From assembly GCA_030374805.1 (NCBI GenBank), contig JARGSG010000014.1, positions 62,001 through 126,000 on the forward strand: 64,000 nucleotides of DNA, written 5' to 3'. Numbering within the stretch: the stretch's first letter is position 1; each line of letters opens with the position of its first letter. The translations under genes were made by a program, and so were the position numbers. The notes beneath the pieces are model-generated. The model made no database searches. It saw only the letters and a list, made by a program, of their open reading frames with translations, and was not told where the DNA came from. This stretch comes from Gracilaria gracilis (lineage: Eukaryota; Rhodophyta; Florideophyceae; Gracilariales; Gracilariaceae). This document shows, piece by piece, positions 30,157-40,688 of the stretch.

Positions 30157-33100
30157 ATGACAAACTCGAACGTTGTGTACGGAAATCTGCACAGTTTCAC
30201 AGAAGAACAACTCGTGCAGCTTCCGATGCCGCAGCTCGATCAGTTACTCATGACGTTTCCTTCTACAGAGGCCCAGAACGTCAATGAAAGCAGTACATTT
30301 GGCCAGAAGCTTGTTCTCATCCTCTCTACCCGTCAGAAGTTTCTGGCCAACATCAGTAAACAGCACTCGGATGCTCTTCAGAAACTCCTCAAGCTTGGAT
30401 ACACCGAGCTGAAAAAGCATGCCGTCGAAGATACTGACCAACTTAAACTGCTTATGCAGCAGAGCGCGCAGTTGGACAGCTCCCTTCCTATCTATAACCC
30501 AAATGCTGATCCACTAGAGCTTTACAGCGCAGTCATGGAATGGAAAGTGCACGTCGCAGAATTCTCACAAAGTCAGATGACAGCGACGCCACTTCCAGAC
30601 CAACCCGCACCTCCGGTCCCTTTTCATTACGGGAATGCTTCCTCTCAGCAAAACGCACCACCACCAGCGCAAGGGGCCCCAGCGCCATCCAATCCCCTAC
30701 AAGAACTGAATAATCTGTTCGACCAGCCAACCGATCCTTCCCAGCAACCGCCATCGAAAAGGCGAAAGTCAGTGCATGTCGGTGGCATGCTGATTATTGA
30801 TGAAAATGGAAAGGATACCTCAAGCCGACCACCGTCCTTCCCTGCATACCAGGGAAAAGGAAATTCCCTCCCGACGCTCAACGTAAACGAGTTGAAGGGA
30901 GGGTAAATCTTGCAGTCATTCCTTCTCAAGGGTTCAAACCTGGAAACGGTGGCCAGAGAAATATCGTGGGAAAGAGGCCACGACGGGAAGATAATGTCTT
31001 GGGAGACAGAGGCGATCTCCTGGGCCAGAGCAATTCACCTCTATCTCTTCGAAACGGACACGATAAGAGGTGCGCTCGAGAATAAAGGCGAGATGTGGCT
31101 GGAGCTGACCCTTCGCCGATTGTTCTGCCTGCAGTGGGTCGAACACCTAGTGAGCACAACGCAAGCGTCGCGCAAGCAGGCATGGGAAATGGTATCTCTT
31201 TTCCTGGAAATATCCCCGTTGTCAGTAGCCACATTGCCAGATATCGAGAACCAACTCATGCGCGAGTTTGCCCTGAACGTCAAGACCGAAACTCAATCGC
31301 AAACTGCCCGAATGAGGAAAAAGTCATCGTCCTGGACAAGAAAAAGGATTCAACAGGATCACCTTCCAAAAGGACGCCAGGAGAAAGAAAGAACACGTCG
31401 TGATCGCACTTTCCCTATAACTTTGCCACCTCACTATGGCCAAATAGAGTCTGATACGGTTCAATCTCTGAATCTTTTGTACTGCGGCCCACAGCACCTG
31501 GACAGTTTCAGCGACCATAGTAACTCGGCAGTGTCCCACCGTAGTGAGGTTACCATCAGCAACATTATCCAGCGTTGGATCAATATTTGCAGACGCAATG
31601 AACCCTACCAGACTTCACCGAAGTCCAACAGCGCGTCAGACGAGTACTTCTCGCCACATGAGGACATGACATGGAACAGTGTGTTCGAGACTCTCATGCC
31701 GTGCAAGCTCTCCGATGCTTTTTGTCGAGGGAACCCTGTGCCTATAATTTCGGCCAGAATCGACCTCCCCCAAAAAGCGGGAGCGGAAAAACGCGTTCAA
31801 TGGGAGAACATGTTCCCAAATGGTAGCGACGCCTTAATGACAATATCGAACCTCGACTACGCCACGGTGCGCCGGTACGTATGTGGCAGTACTGCGGCAG
31901 AGCATTACAGACCCCAGTTTCATCGCAACGTCCATGGCACACGCAATGAGTACATCATAGTGCTGCAACGTGCACAAGACGCAGGTATGTTGCTGTGGTC
32001 AGCGATTGCAGGGGAAGATTCGCACTACTCCCACTTAGCAGACATTATTGCAATGCGTTCTTTCGCCGTCTCCAAATTGGCAACTAGGGACCAGCTCATT
32101 AGCTAGCCAGTCATCAAGAATGCACTCCTCCTTGATCCACTACACACGGGGCTGCCTACACCAGATGCTTTCCGATACTACGAACCTCCCTCCGATAATC
32201 AAAGCGCCTTCTTCATGGATTTGGAGAACATGTTCCACAATATCCGGCTCCCACCCGAAATGGTCTACCTCTTTCCCCTACAAACCTTGCGCTGCTCCGA
32301 ACTTCCGAAACCTCTACAGAATTCTATCCGGGAGCAGCAACACATACCTTTCGAGGGCGTTACAATCTTAAGACCACTCGAGTGCGCCATGCCCATGGGC
32401 TACAAATGGTCCGTGTATGTTGCACATAGCTGGGCAGCAACAATTATACACAACACGTTACGGAACTTCCTCAAGCACCCGTTATGCCCAGACACCCCGC
32501 CGCGGCTGCGCACTCTGCCTCGAAACGTCAACACACACCACGAAGGGGACACCGGCGTACTGCTTATGCACATCATAGACGATATCAATTTAGTCTTCAA
32601 GGGATGGACGGTAGCCCAGGTCACTGCTTTCCAAACCGTTCTATACGGTAAATTACGCACGCTGGGTCTGCCAGTCAAGCAGTCCCAATCGTCCGCGATT
32701 GGAATCATATCGCACGATGCCATACCCTTCATAGGGTGGATAGTCGATTTCGCCCGCAAAATCGCTTATCCCGACCCAATCAAGGCTTCGCAAGTCATTC
32801 AGAGCGCGCTCGACACAGACGGAAACCATTTCCTGTCCATAAAACACATGCACAGATTGACCGGGAAACTGGTTTGGTTCGCCCTCGGTCGGCGTCCCTT
32901 ACTATCTACGCTCCTCAAAACTTTCCGGTACATCTCCCCATATAAGAACGGGAAACCACAAGAAAAATTGCTCGACAAGGCCACCACGGAATTGCGCATA
33001 TTAGCAAAGATGCTGCCACTCTGTGTCATTCAAAAGGGGGCCCCCGTTGCCTCCGCAGTTGTGGCCGTTGATGCCTCTCCGGCTGCGGGGGCCGTCGTAT

Positions 33101-34556
33101 ATACACCTGTTTAGGGATCTGAAGCGCTTGGCTTGATAAAAGCCATTAAATCGTCAGCAGCGCGCCCTGATTCGGCTTACAATGCCGTTATGAAGTTCGT
33201 AACTGGAAGGGAGTGGACGACAGCCTTCGTTCACAAATGGCGCTAGACACAGCACATCAATATACCGGAGGCCACGACTGCATACCTTGCTCTGGAGTGG
33301 ATGGCTTCAATCGGCCTGTGATCGTGTCAGATGGTCCTTCTCTCCAACTCACTCGTGGTCATAGGCGTCCTTAGAAAGGGGCGGTCGTCGAGCCTCGGCC
33401 TCGCTCTTCCATGCCGTCGATTCGCAGCAGTTGGTGCAGCCCACGGCCTCGACGCCGTTCTCGCCCATGTACCATCTGAACACAACCCAGCACACGGGCC
33501 TTCCCGCCCCAGCCCTTTCTCCCCCACACAGTGCGAAGAACGCTATAGGTAAGCGCCGAATAAGCCCCGCAGTCCGTCTGTACATTCATTTAAGAGATAC
33601 AAACCAGCTGCCACGAGGCCCCACAAGTCTTGCGAGCCCAACCCACCAAACAGGTGGTGTTTCCGACAGCATGCATATTTACAGCGTCACACTAGTCGTA
33701 CAGCCGCTGGACGCACTCCGCCTGGACCCCGAGATATTTATGCACCACTACAAGCTTGGCGCCTCGACGCTATCAGAAAAGACCACAAAGCGATACTGCG
33801 CGGCTATACGAGTCTTTCAGCGTTCGTTGCAACGATGGCCTACAAACAACTTTCAGCTAGACCTTGCCCTTAATTCCTATCTTGCTCGTTGGTTCTCGGT
33901 GAATAAGAGCATATCAAAGAAGCAGGAGATGAGTAACCTCTTATGGATGCTGCACATAATGGTACTCACCTGCAGAAGCACGCTCGGTTACACACACAGA
34001 GCGCTGCGAGGACGGCACAAGCAATACAAAGCGCAGCCTGCCTTCCCAATGACGCAAAAGATATGCTTTGCCTTTATATCATGGATGCTGCGTAACGAGA
34101 GATCACAGTCAGCCGTCGCATTGGCCACAGCTTGGGCAGCATACTTGAGAGCGAGTGAAGTTTTATCAATAAACGAAAAGCTCGTGGCATTACCGCGGGA
34201 CGGACTCGCGACTGTCCGATTTTCCAAGGGACAAGGCTGGAGTTTGTGTCAAAGACACCAAGACAGGCCCCTTCCAGTTTGTACTGGTTACTAATCTCCA
34301 TGCAGTACGATTGCTTTCTACCTACGTGGCCGCTCGGCGTCGCGCCAATAAGGCTGATCTCTTCTCTTTTGCGTATGAAACATATGAACAAGACATTAAG
34401 ACCACTGCCAGGCAGTTTGTAATACAGAAAGATAAGTTCACTTCACATGCTGCGCGTATTGGGGGAGCTATGCATGACTACTTATCAGGAAAGTCTGTAG
34501 AAACAATAGCAATCACTGGAAGTTGGAAAGGCTTTAGTCGTTACGTCATTACCTGA
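30157..34556 (+). mobile_element. DIRS-like tyrosine-recombinase retroelement, old broken copy
   Basis: Parts in order: a Gag-like ORF1 (30,157-30,906) with Gln/Pro-rich linker and a basic KRRKSVHVGG patch; a reverse transcriptase-RNase H region (about 31,600-33,300) with FFMDLENMFHNIRL, AMPMGYKWS and HIIDDINLVFKGW (the YxDD-equivalent block); and a tyrosine recombinase (about 33,690-34,556) with helical SAM-like part (EKTTKRYCAAIRVF), an RASEVL arginine block and FTSHAARIGGAMH, the HxxR block, followed by a G.W motif. RT plus tyrosine recombinase instead of integrase defines the DIRS order. Reading frames are broken in several places (about five or more), so it is a fossil. Inverted or split terminal repeats were not identified, so the ends given are coding limits. 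Confidence 0.7.
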
Positions 34557-35236
34557 CAAATGGACGTTCTCTTATCATGAAACTTCAAGTGGATGCAATC
34601 GGAGATACCTTGCTTTCTGATCATGAAAAATGGTTCCTTGCACACTTGCAATGACGTATAGCAGAACTATATGGGTACAAACGGGATGGGTTTTCTCACT
34701 GCTTGAGAACAGGGTCTACTGTGGGTGTACCTTACTCTTGGACAGGTACCTCATGTCCAGAAACGTGCTCTTTTCACAAAAATATAAGAAGAAATGAAGA
34801 GTTTCCTCGTTTTGAGGTTTCTTCTTCAACGTTATGAGCTCGTTCTTTACGTGAAGTGAGCTTTTCACCAGCTAGTAAGCCTATGATGTCCCCAAATTCC
34901 AGTCGAGTAGAGTAAAGACCAAGTACTTCTCGTACTTCCAACCAATAAAGAATCGCCAGTAGCGCACTATTTACACCTCAGATATAACCTACAGACAAGA
35001 TCCGAAACTCCTTTGCATCCTGCCGCGCAAGCGGACAATCTCAACCTCCATAAGCAATCTCCATCGGCCTTGACAATACCCCTGAAGTACGTCAAACAAC
35101 AGGAAAACTGTTGATGCGTTCACAAGCGTTGCGCAGTATAAAGAGACACCGGACGCTCAGACCACTAGCTTGAACGGAGACAACCAAATCAACAACCGGC
35201 AAAACTCGCTTCGCTCACTGTACCCAAGCATTCAAC
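34557..35236. other. Spacer between the DIRS-like element and the pogo-like transposase
   Basis: No coding similarity. It probably holds the 3' terminus of the DIRS-like element and the left end of the pogo-like element. GCAGTATAAAGAGACACC at 35,132 is a TATA-like sequence about 105 bp before the transposase start. Confidence 0.3.
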
Positions 35237-36588
35237 ATGGCTCCTGTCGTCATCAATAAATGGTACCGTCACACAGACCAACGTATGCATCGGATCATTA
35301 CCAGAGGACTTCAATTGATAGAAAGCGGATACTCGTTCCGCACAGCCGCAAAAAAAGTTCATCTTGCCCCATCTTTTCTGCACTACCACTTCCATCGAGG
35401 AAACAGGGAGCAACCAATTCGCGCAAATTCGAGACTTTCGCTCACACCGGAAGAAGAAAAACGGATCGTTTCGTTGCTTCTCGAGTATAGCAAGCGCGGC
35501 AGAGCATTGTCGCGCTCAGACCTACAAGACTGCGCCCAGATGTTGGTGGCTACATTACCCGCACATCTAGGAGACCGATTGCGCTTCAAAGATGGCAAGC
35601 CAAGGAGGAGGTTCTGTGAGCTTTTCGGAGCTCGCGATGCCCAACCAATATTTCTCGAGTGGTCATCACGACAGAATGCGAAACGCTTCGCTGCAACCAA
35701 TGCAAAGGTATTTGTGCAACACATGCTTGCACTCAAAAAGAAAATACAGCATCACAACATTCCGCCCTCCCATATCGTTAACGTCGACGAAACAAGGGTT
35801 TCATCTGTCAAAGACAGAATGCGAAACGCTTCGCTGCAACCAATGCCAAGGTATTTGTGCAACACATGCTTGCACTCAAAAAGAAAATACAGCATCACAA
35901 CATTCCGCCCTCCCATATCGTTAACGTCGACGAAACAAGGGTTTCATCTGTCAAAGACAGAAACGTCGGAAACCTCCAGCAGCGCTACTACCCGAGACGA
36001 GAGAAACCGTTCTCAACTAATGCGGATTTAGGCAACGTTAACCACATTACGATGCTTGGAACCGTCTTCGCCGATGGGCGTATCGGTGTGCCCATGTTTG
36101 TTTTCCATGGGACACGACTGCGAACGAGATAAATCAACCGACATCACGGGGAGGGGCCAACTGCACATTGTATATCAGAGTATCTGCCAGCAAACGCCGT
36201 CGTTACCGCGAAAAAAGAAATTGTCTCTGTGGAACCGCAGAACTTTTTAGAGTGGACGAAACACTTTCTCGAGGACACCAAAGCGCTACGTCAGATTGGT
36301 GAGAAGTTTCTTCTTATATGTGATGTGCATAGGAGTCATCTTTCCATTTCAGTGTTGGAACTGTTAGCAATGTCAAATTTCATCGTCTATGCCCTTTCGG
36401 CTCACACCAGTGGCACGACAAAACCTTTAGATGTCTCCGTTTTCCCCTCGCTGAAGCAAAATTACCATAAAATGCTGCAGAGGGTGTATCGAGTCCGTGG
36501 CAGGGAGTGCAAGTGTCCTGACGAATTCGATGTTGTGCAGCTCATTGACCAGAGCTATGGCAAAAGTTTGACATCTAGAAACATTTGA
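35237..36588 (+). pseudogene. pogo/Tigger-type transposase, broken
   Basis: Starts at ATG 35,237 (MAPVVINKWYRHTDQ). The N-terminus is a psq/CENP-B-like helix-turn-helix (GLQLIESGYSFRTAAKKVHL, then LTPEEEKRIVSLLLEYSKRG). The DDE core has HIVNVDETRVSSVKDR (first Asp), LGTVFADGRIGVPMFVFHG, then KFLLICDVHRSHLS (second Asp with H..H) and ALSAHTSGTTKPLDVSVFP, the 'HtS...QPLD' block. A 143-bp tandem duplication throws the frame, and a second frame change lies near 36,115. Coding similarity fades after 36,588. A plain DNA transposon of the Tc1/mariner superfamily. Terminal repeats and TA duplication were not located. Confidence 0.7.
35670..35955 (+). repeat. Near-perfect 143-bp tandem duplication inside the pogo transposase
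   Basis: 35,670-35,812 and 35,813-35,955 are the same sequence with one difference seen (ATGCAAAGG against ATGCCAAGG). Both start GACAGAATGCGAAACG, and a third GACAGAA at 35,956 marks the junction. The repeat includes the first catalytic Asp block twice. Since 143 is not a multiple of three, it shifts the frame. The short GACAGAA homology suggests replication slippage. Confidence 0.9.
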
Positions 36589-37760
36589 TTCAGCTTTGCC
36601 AAGTGCGGCATATATTTCTTCGACAACTGCCGCTTTTTTGCGCAAGCAAGACCGTAATATTTCGAAGAAACAAATCGGATTGCTTCTCTACAAAAAATGA
36701 TGTGAATGATGAACGCAAAAAAATGAGTCAGTTGCAGAGATTGTCGAACCCGTTTTAACTGGATTTGCCTGGTTTCCTGGACACAATTTACGGCTCTTTG
36801 CTTACTACGAAGGCGGTCATGTCTTTGATGCGTTTTAGAAAACACTTGCGTGCGTTGACTATGAGAAAGAATTTTACCCCAGCGGGAAAGCTTGTGAAGA
36901 GAGAAGAGGTAAAAAAGTCTTGACACCGAGTCTTGCGCTCCCACTACGATTGAAAAGACGCTTTGCAACGCTCGCGTTTATACGACGAGGCTTTTGTCAT
37001 GCTTTGATCGTTGAGTGTGCGTCGAGCCATCGTGAAGTCGCGGGCAGCAGCGAAGAGGGGGATGTTGTCGGCGCAAAGCATGGGGGCTGGCTGTTACTTC
37101 TGAGGAAGAGCGGAAGGGCTGGTGGACGGGAGCGAGCGTCTTCCTAATTTACGTATGATTTTTATAGGTGCTCATAAAGTACCAAAATGGGGATTAGTGT
37201 ACTTTGCGTTCAACTCCGCCTATTACTTCAATTGAATGAGTTGGCGTCGTTCCTGAGCAACGATCGCTTTATCTATCGCTTCTACATTCTTATTGTGTGC
37301 ATCCTGCGCAGAAGCACTTAACAACTGAACGCTTTCGAAGTTGGGCCGTCTGATTCTCATACCGTTTAACTTTGACGTACACCCACAGTATTCAACCACC
37401 AGAAAGTCTTCTGGTGCGTGCAAGAAGTCTCTTGCGCGAACATACTGTAAACCAATCTATCCACGTGGTGGATGTTCCGACAGCCGGGTGCCATCAACAG
37501 CGAAAACCTTATTAAAGAAGACAACTATTACTTCCGATACAGAAAACTATTGCTCAAAGTGAATCACTACTAGTGTCGAAGTAAAGTATATTCTTCTCGG
37601 CTGTGATTTACATACAAAAGAACAAGCGTGAAACCTTTGTTCGTTCGAAAAACACGACAAAGGAAGTCCATCCCGTTGCACTTAAGGCTGGATCATTAAA
37701 CCACCTTCCTTCGAAACTACAGATTTGGCCTAACCCAATCTCGAACAGTTGAACAATAGC
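36589..37760. other. Spacer at the transposon-gene boundary
   Basis: Degenerate DNA after the pogo-like gene. 36,590-36,910 may hold its last part. A minus-strand open stretch at 37,423-37,223 (PEDFLVVEYCG, then a Gln/Arg/Glu-rich end) is unrecognised and too short to call. The region before 37,761 is the 3' flank of the phosphate transporter gene. Confidence 0.3.
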
Positions 37761-39692
37761 TTAGACAAGACCAGAACAGCCAATACCCTGGAAGGCTTCC
37801 TTCTCGGCGTTGAACTGGAAGAGGTTCTCTCCCGGGCAGTAGTTGATAGGGCCGTCACCGCGGGTGAAGGCTTGCGGGGTGTAGATCAAGACGGCATAGA
37901 TGGCGGCGGCCATGAAACCGGTGAGAAGAACAGTGAACACCCATCCGACGCAGATGAAGAAGAACTGCTTCCAGTTGACGGTGGAGGCCTTGAACTCGAC
38001 AAGACCGACACCCATGGTGGCACCCACCTGGCAATGGGTGGTGGAAACCGGAAGACCAACACTGGAGGCAATGAGGACGGTGATGGCAGCTCCAATCTCA
38101 ATCGAAAAACCACGGGACGGGGTGAGCTTGGTGAGCTTCACACCGATGGCGACAATGATACGGTAACCCCACATGGCGAGACCAGCAACGATACCGATAC
38201 CGCCGAGAGCGAGAATCCAGAGCGGCACTGATTGCTTGTCGCTCGTGTGTGCGGTAGCCGCACCCGGGTTACATTTGGTGTAGCAGGTGCCTTCTCCAAC
38301 CAACTTACCGTCCTCATCATACTTGGAGAATACGGCAGACTTGCCAGCGCCTCCATTCAGGAACGGGAAGCTGGGCTCGCAAGCGATGTACTCGTCATCG
38401 CCAATCTCTCCACAGAAGGCTTCAAAGTCTGGAATCTTCTCTTCCTCGGCAAACTTATCACCGTCACGCTTGCCCCCGACGTACACACCGTCCTTCTCGA
38501 ACTCGTTGCTGTCGATCTTAGAGATGATACCGTTCTTTCTGTACAACTGGTAGATGGAAGCGAACGGAGCGATGGCGTTAGCGACATCGTTGGCACCATG
38601 GGCGAACGCATCAAAAGCGGCTGTGAAAACCTGGACCCAAGTGAAGAGACGCTCAGTCTTGGGGTCAAACTTCTCGACATTGTCATGCATGCGGATGACA
38701 TCCTCGTCGAGGTCCTCCTCAACGTTAAGGTTAATACCGACCTTCTTAAGGGCGCCCTCGACCTTGCCTTTTTTCTCAGCCTCAGCAGCAGCAAGTTCGG
38801 GGTTTTCGGCCAGCTCCTTCTGACGAGCATCCCATCGCTCAATGTACTTCTTGACAAGCGGGACAATAGTAAAGAAAGAGATGATGGCAACGACAGCACC
38901 AGCACCAAAAGCGATACCAATGGCGCCTCCGAGAGAAAGCTTCTTCTTGATACCGAAACGCTTGTCTCCCTTGAAGATGATGAAGAAGATGGTGACGGAG
39001 ATGGTGATACCGTAGAAGAGCGGCATGAACAAGTAACCGGCTTTGAGAGAGTCCTTGCGGCGGAGCACAAGAGTACGGACAATCAAGAACATGATGACAG
39101 CGAGGATGGCGGAAAGAACCGGAGAGATGATCCAGGAGAGGATGACACCAACAAGACCTTTGAGCTTGGAGAAGCCAGAACCACTGGAGATCCAAACGAC
39201 AGCCGAGCCACCACGGAAAGCAAGACCCACACCAACGAGGGAGCCAATGATGGAATGGGTGGTGGACACCGGGAGCGAAAGGTAGGTGGCGACAATCAAC
39301 CAGGTGGTGGCGGTGATGAGCGCAACCAAGAAACCAGTCATGAGGAGCTCCGGACCGTTAGAGGTGCCATCGGACTCGAGAGGGTTGAAAACATCAGCTT
39401 TGATGATCTTCTTACGGACAGTATCAGTGACAGAGCCACCGAGTAGAAGGGCACCAAGGAATTCCATCACAGCGGCGATAACGCAAGCCCACTTGAGATC
39501 CAAAGAACCGGCACCGACGGAGGTAGCGAACGCATTGGCGACATCATTCGCACCAATGCCCCATGCCATAGCAAAGGCAAGGATACCACCGACAATGACC
39601 ATCCATAGGTACCTATCAACGGTGTTGATAGCAACACCATCGACGAGTGGGTAAGGGGAGTTGAGGAGAGGCCAGCTGAAACCTTCTGCCAT
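37761..39692 (-). CDS. Sodium-phosphate symporter, PiT family (SLC20/PHO89-like)
   Basis: 643 residues from ATG 39,692 (MAEGFSWPLLNSPYP). It moves inorganic phosphate with Na+ (or H+) across a membrane, most likely the plasma membrane. Both inverted-repeat PD001131-type signatures are present: GANDVANAFATSVGAGSL at residues 47-64 and HGANDVANAIAPFASIY in the C-terminal half. VSTTHSIIGSLVGVG and VSTTHCQVGATMGVG form the matching second motif of each half. About ten to twelve membrane helices are visible, with a long charged cytosolic loop in the middle (AAEAEKKGKVEGALKKVG). An extra loop with four Cys lies before the second-half helices. One exon; codon use is strongly biased (GTC/ACC/AAG), as in highly expressed genes. 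Confidence 0.93.
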   Translation of the reverse strand: MAEGFSWPLLNSPYPLVDGVAINTVDRYLWMVIVGGILAFAMAWGIGANDVANAFATSVGAGSLDLKWACVIAAVMEFLGALLLGGSVTDTVRKKIIKADVFNPLESDGTSNGPELLMTGFLVALITATTWLIVATYLSLPVSTTHSIIGSLVGVGLAFRGGSAVVWISSGSGFSKLKGLVGVILSWIISPVLSAILAVIMFLIVRTLVLRRKDSLKAGYLFMPLFYGITISVTIFFIIFKGDKRFGIKKKLSLGGAIGIAFGAGAVVAIISFFTIVPLVKKYIERWDARQKELAENPELAAAEAEKKGKVEGALKKVGINLNVEEDLDEDVIRMHDNVEKFDPKTERLFTWVQVFTAAFDAFAHGANDVANAIAPFASIYQLYRKNGIISKIDSNEFEKDGVYVGGKRDGDKFAEEEKIPDFEAFCGEIGDDEYIACEPSFPFLNGGAGKSAVFSKYDEDGKLVGEGTCYTKCNPGAATAHTSDKQSVPLWILALGGIGIVAGLAMWGYRIIVAIGVKLTKLTPSRGFSIEIGAAITVLIASSVGLPVSTTHCQVGATMGVGLVEFKASTVNWKQFFFICVGWVFTVLLTGFMAAAIYAVLIYTPQAFTRGDGPINYCPGENLFQFNAEKEAFQGIGCSGLV

Positions 39693-39787
39693 GATGAATT
39701 GATGTCTCGAAGAGCTTCGCTACTTCGGAAATTGTCGGCGACTGGTGCTGCGACTGGTGTGGAGATGGAGTTCATGATGTAGACCAG

Positions 39788-39796
39788 TTTTATATA
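39788..39796 (-). promoter_or_regulatory. TATA box of the phosphate transporter gene
   Basis: On the minus strand the sequence is CTATATAAAAC, about 95 bp upstream of ATG 39,692. This leaves room for a 5' UTR of some 65 bases. The motif matches the TATA consensus TATAWAAR closely. Confidence 0.6.
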
Positions 39797-40688
39797 GCAA
39801 TGCAAAAGGTTTGGGCTGAGGGTGGCTAGACACCTCAGACGTTTGTGGGAGTAGTGAAGATATGGGCCCCTTTCGCATTCACATGGACAAACTAGTTCAG
39901 TTCGTAAAGGGTCCCAAACAATTCCTTCTTGCTCTGTACATTTTCTGGGTATGCACATGAATAGTCGGGTCGAATCTCTGAGATTCCATGAGAGCCAGTT
40001 TGCCCTCTGCAGAATGAATAAGGACTTCTTGTTCCGAGAGCCAGCTTCGTATTCCAGTGTCATAATCTCTCGAAAGCTGTCTTGATTATAGTGAGGTCTT
40101 CACGAAACCAATGGATGTACAAGAGGTGGGCCGCTATTTTCACCATTCCTTCGACCCAAGGGAGACCCTCTGTCGTTAACAACGCCGAGCGTCACGTCGA
40201 GCAGCCTTGTGGGCACCAGCCTTTGGGCATCAAAAACTAACGGCTATCGTTGCATCAAGTTCGTGAAACATCCAACAAAAGATTCTGAAGATTCGGCCTT
40301 ATTGCGCGTACGAAAGAGTTGGCCGAAACCCTTGGAGGATGAGTATCAAACAAGATTATGGGGCCAAGTCCTTCAGGTTTGCCAGGGACGATATTTTCGG
40401 AATGACCGCGAAAGGTGAAGCATGTTCTTCTGAAAAACACCTCGTGCATCTTGCATGCAAATGACCGGATCGAATGCAAGACCTTTTGTTCTTGGTGAAG
40501 CGTATTTTTCCAAATAAGTAACAGAGCCTGACTTGGAGTGAGGAAAGCAAAGGAAACAGGATCGTCGAAAGAGAACAGAGGGTTTCAAACTTTGATTACC
40601 CTTGATAGGCCTCAATGCGAATTGTAACGGTTTAAGGCTTTCCATCGGCATAAACTACTGGCGTCCGCCCTCGCAAATGATGTATCCG
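39797..40688. other. Intergenic region, no gene seen
   Basis: Upstream of the PiT gene and downstream of the 709-residue gene. Short open stretches on both strands have no recognisable similarity. It probably contains further promoter elements of the phosphate transporter. Confidence 0.3.

Noticed and set aside
38232-39446. 404-codon open frame on the plus strand
   Set aside because: It is antisense to the PiT transporter and results from that gene's strong codon bias. Its Asp/Glu/Gly-rich product matches nothing.
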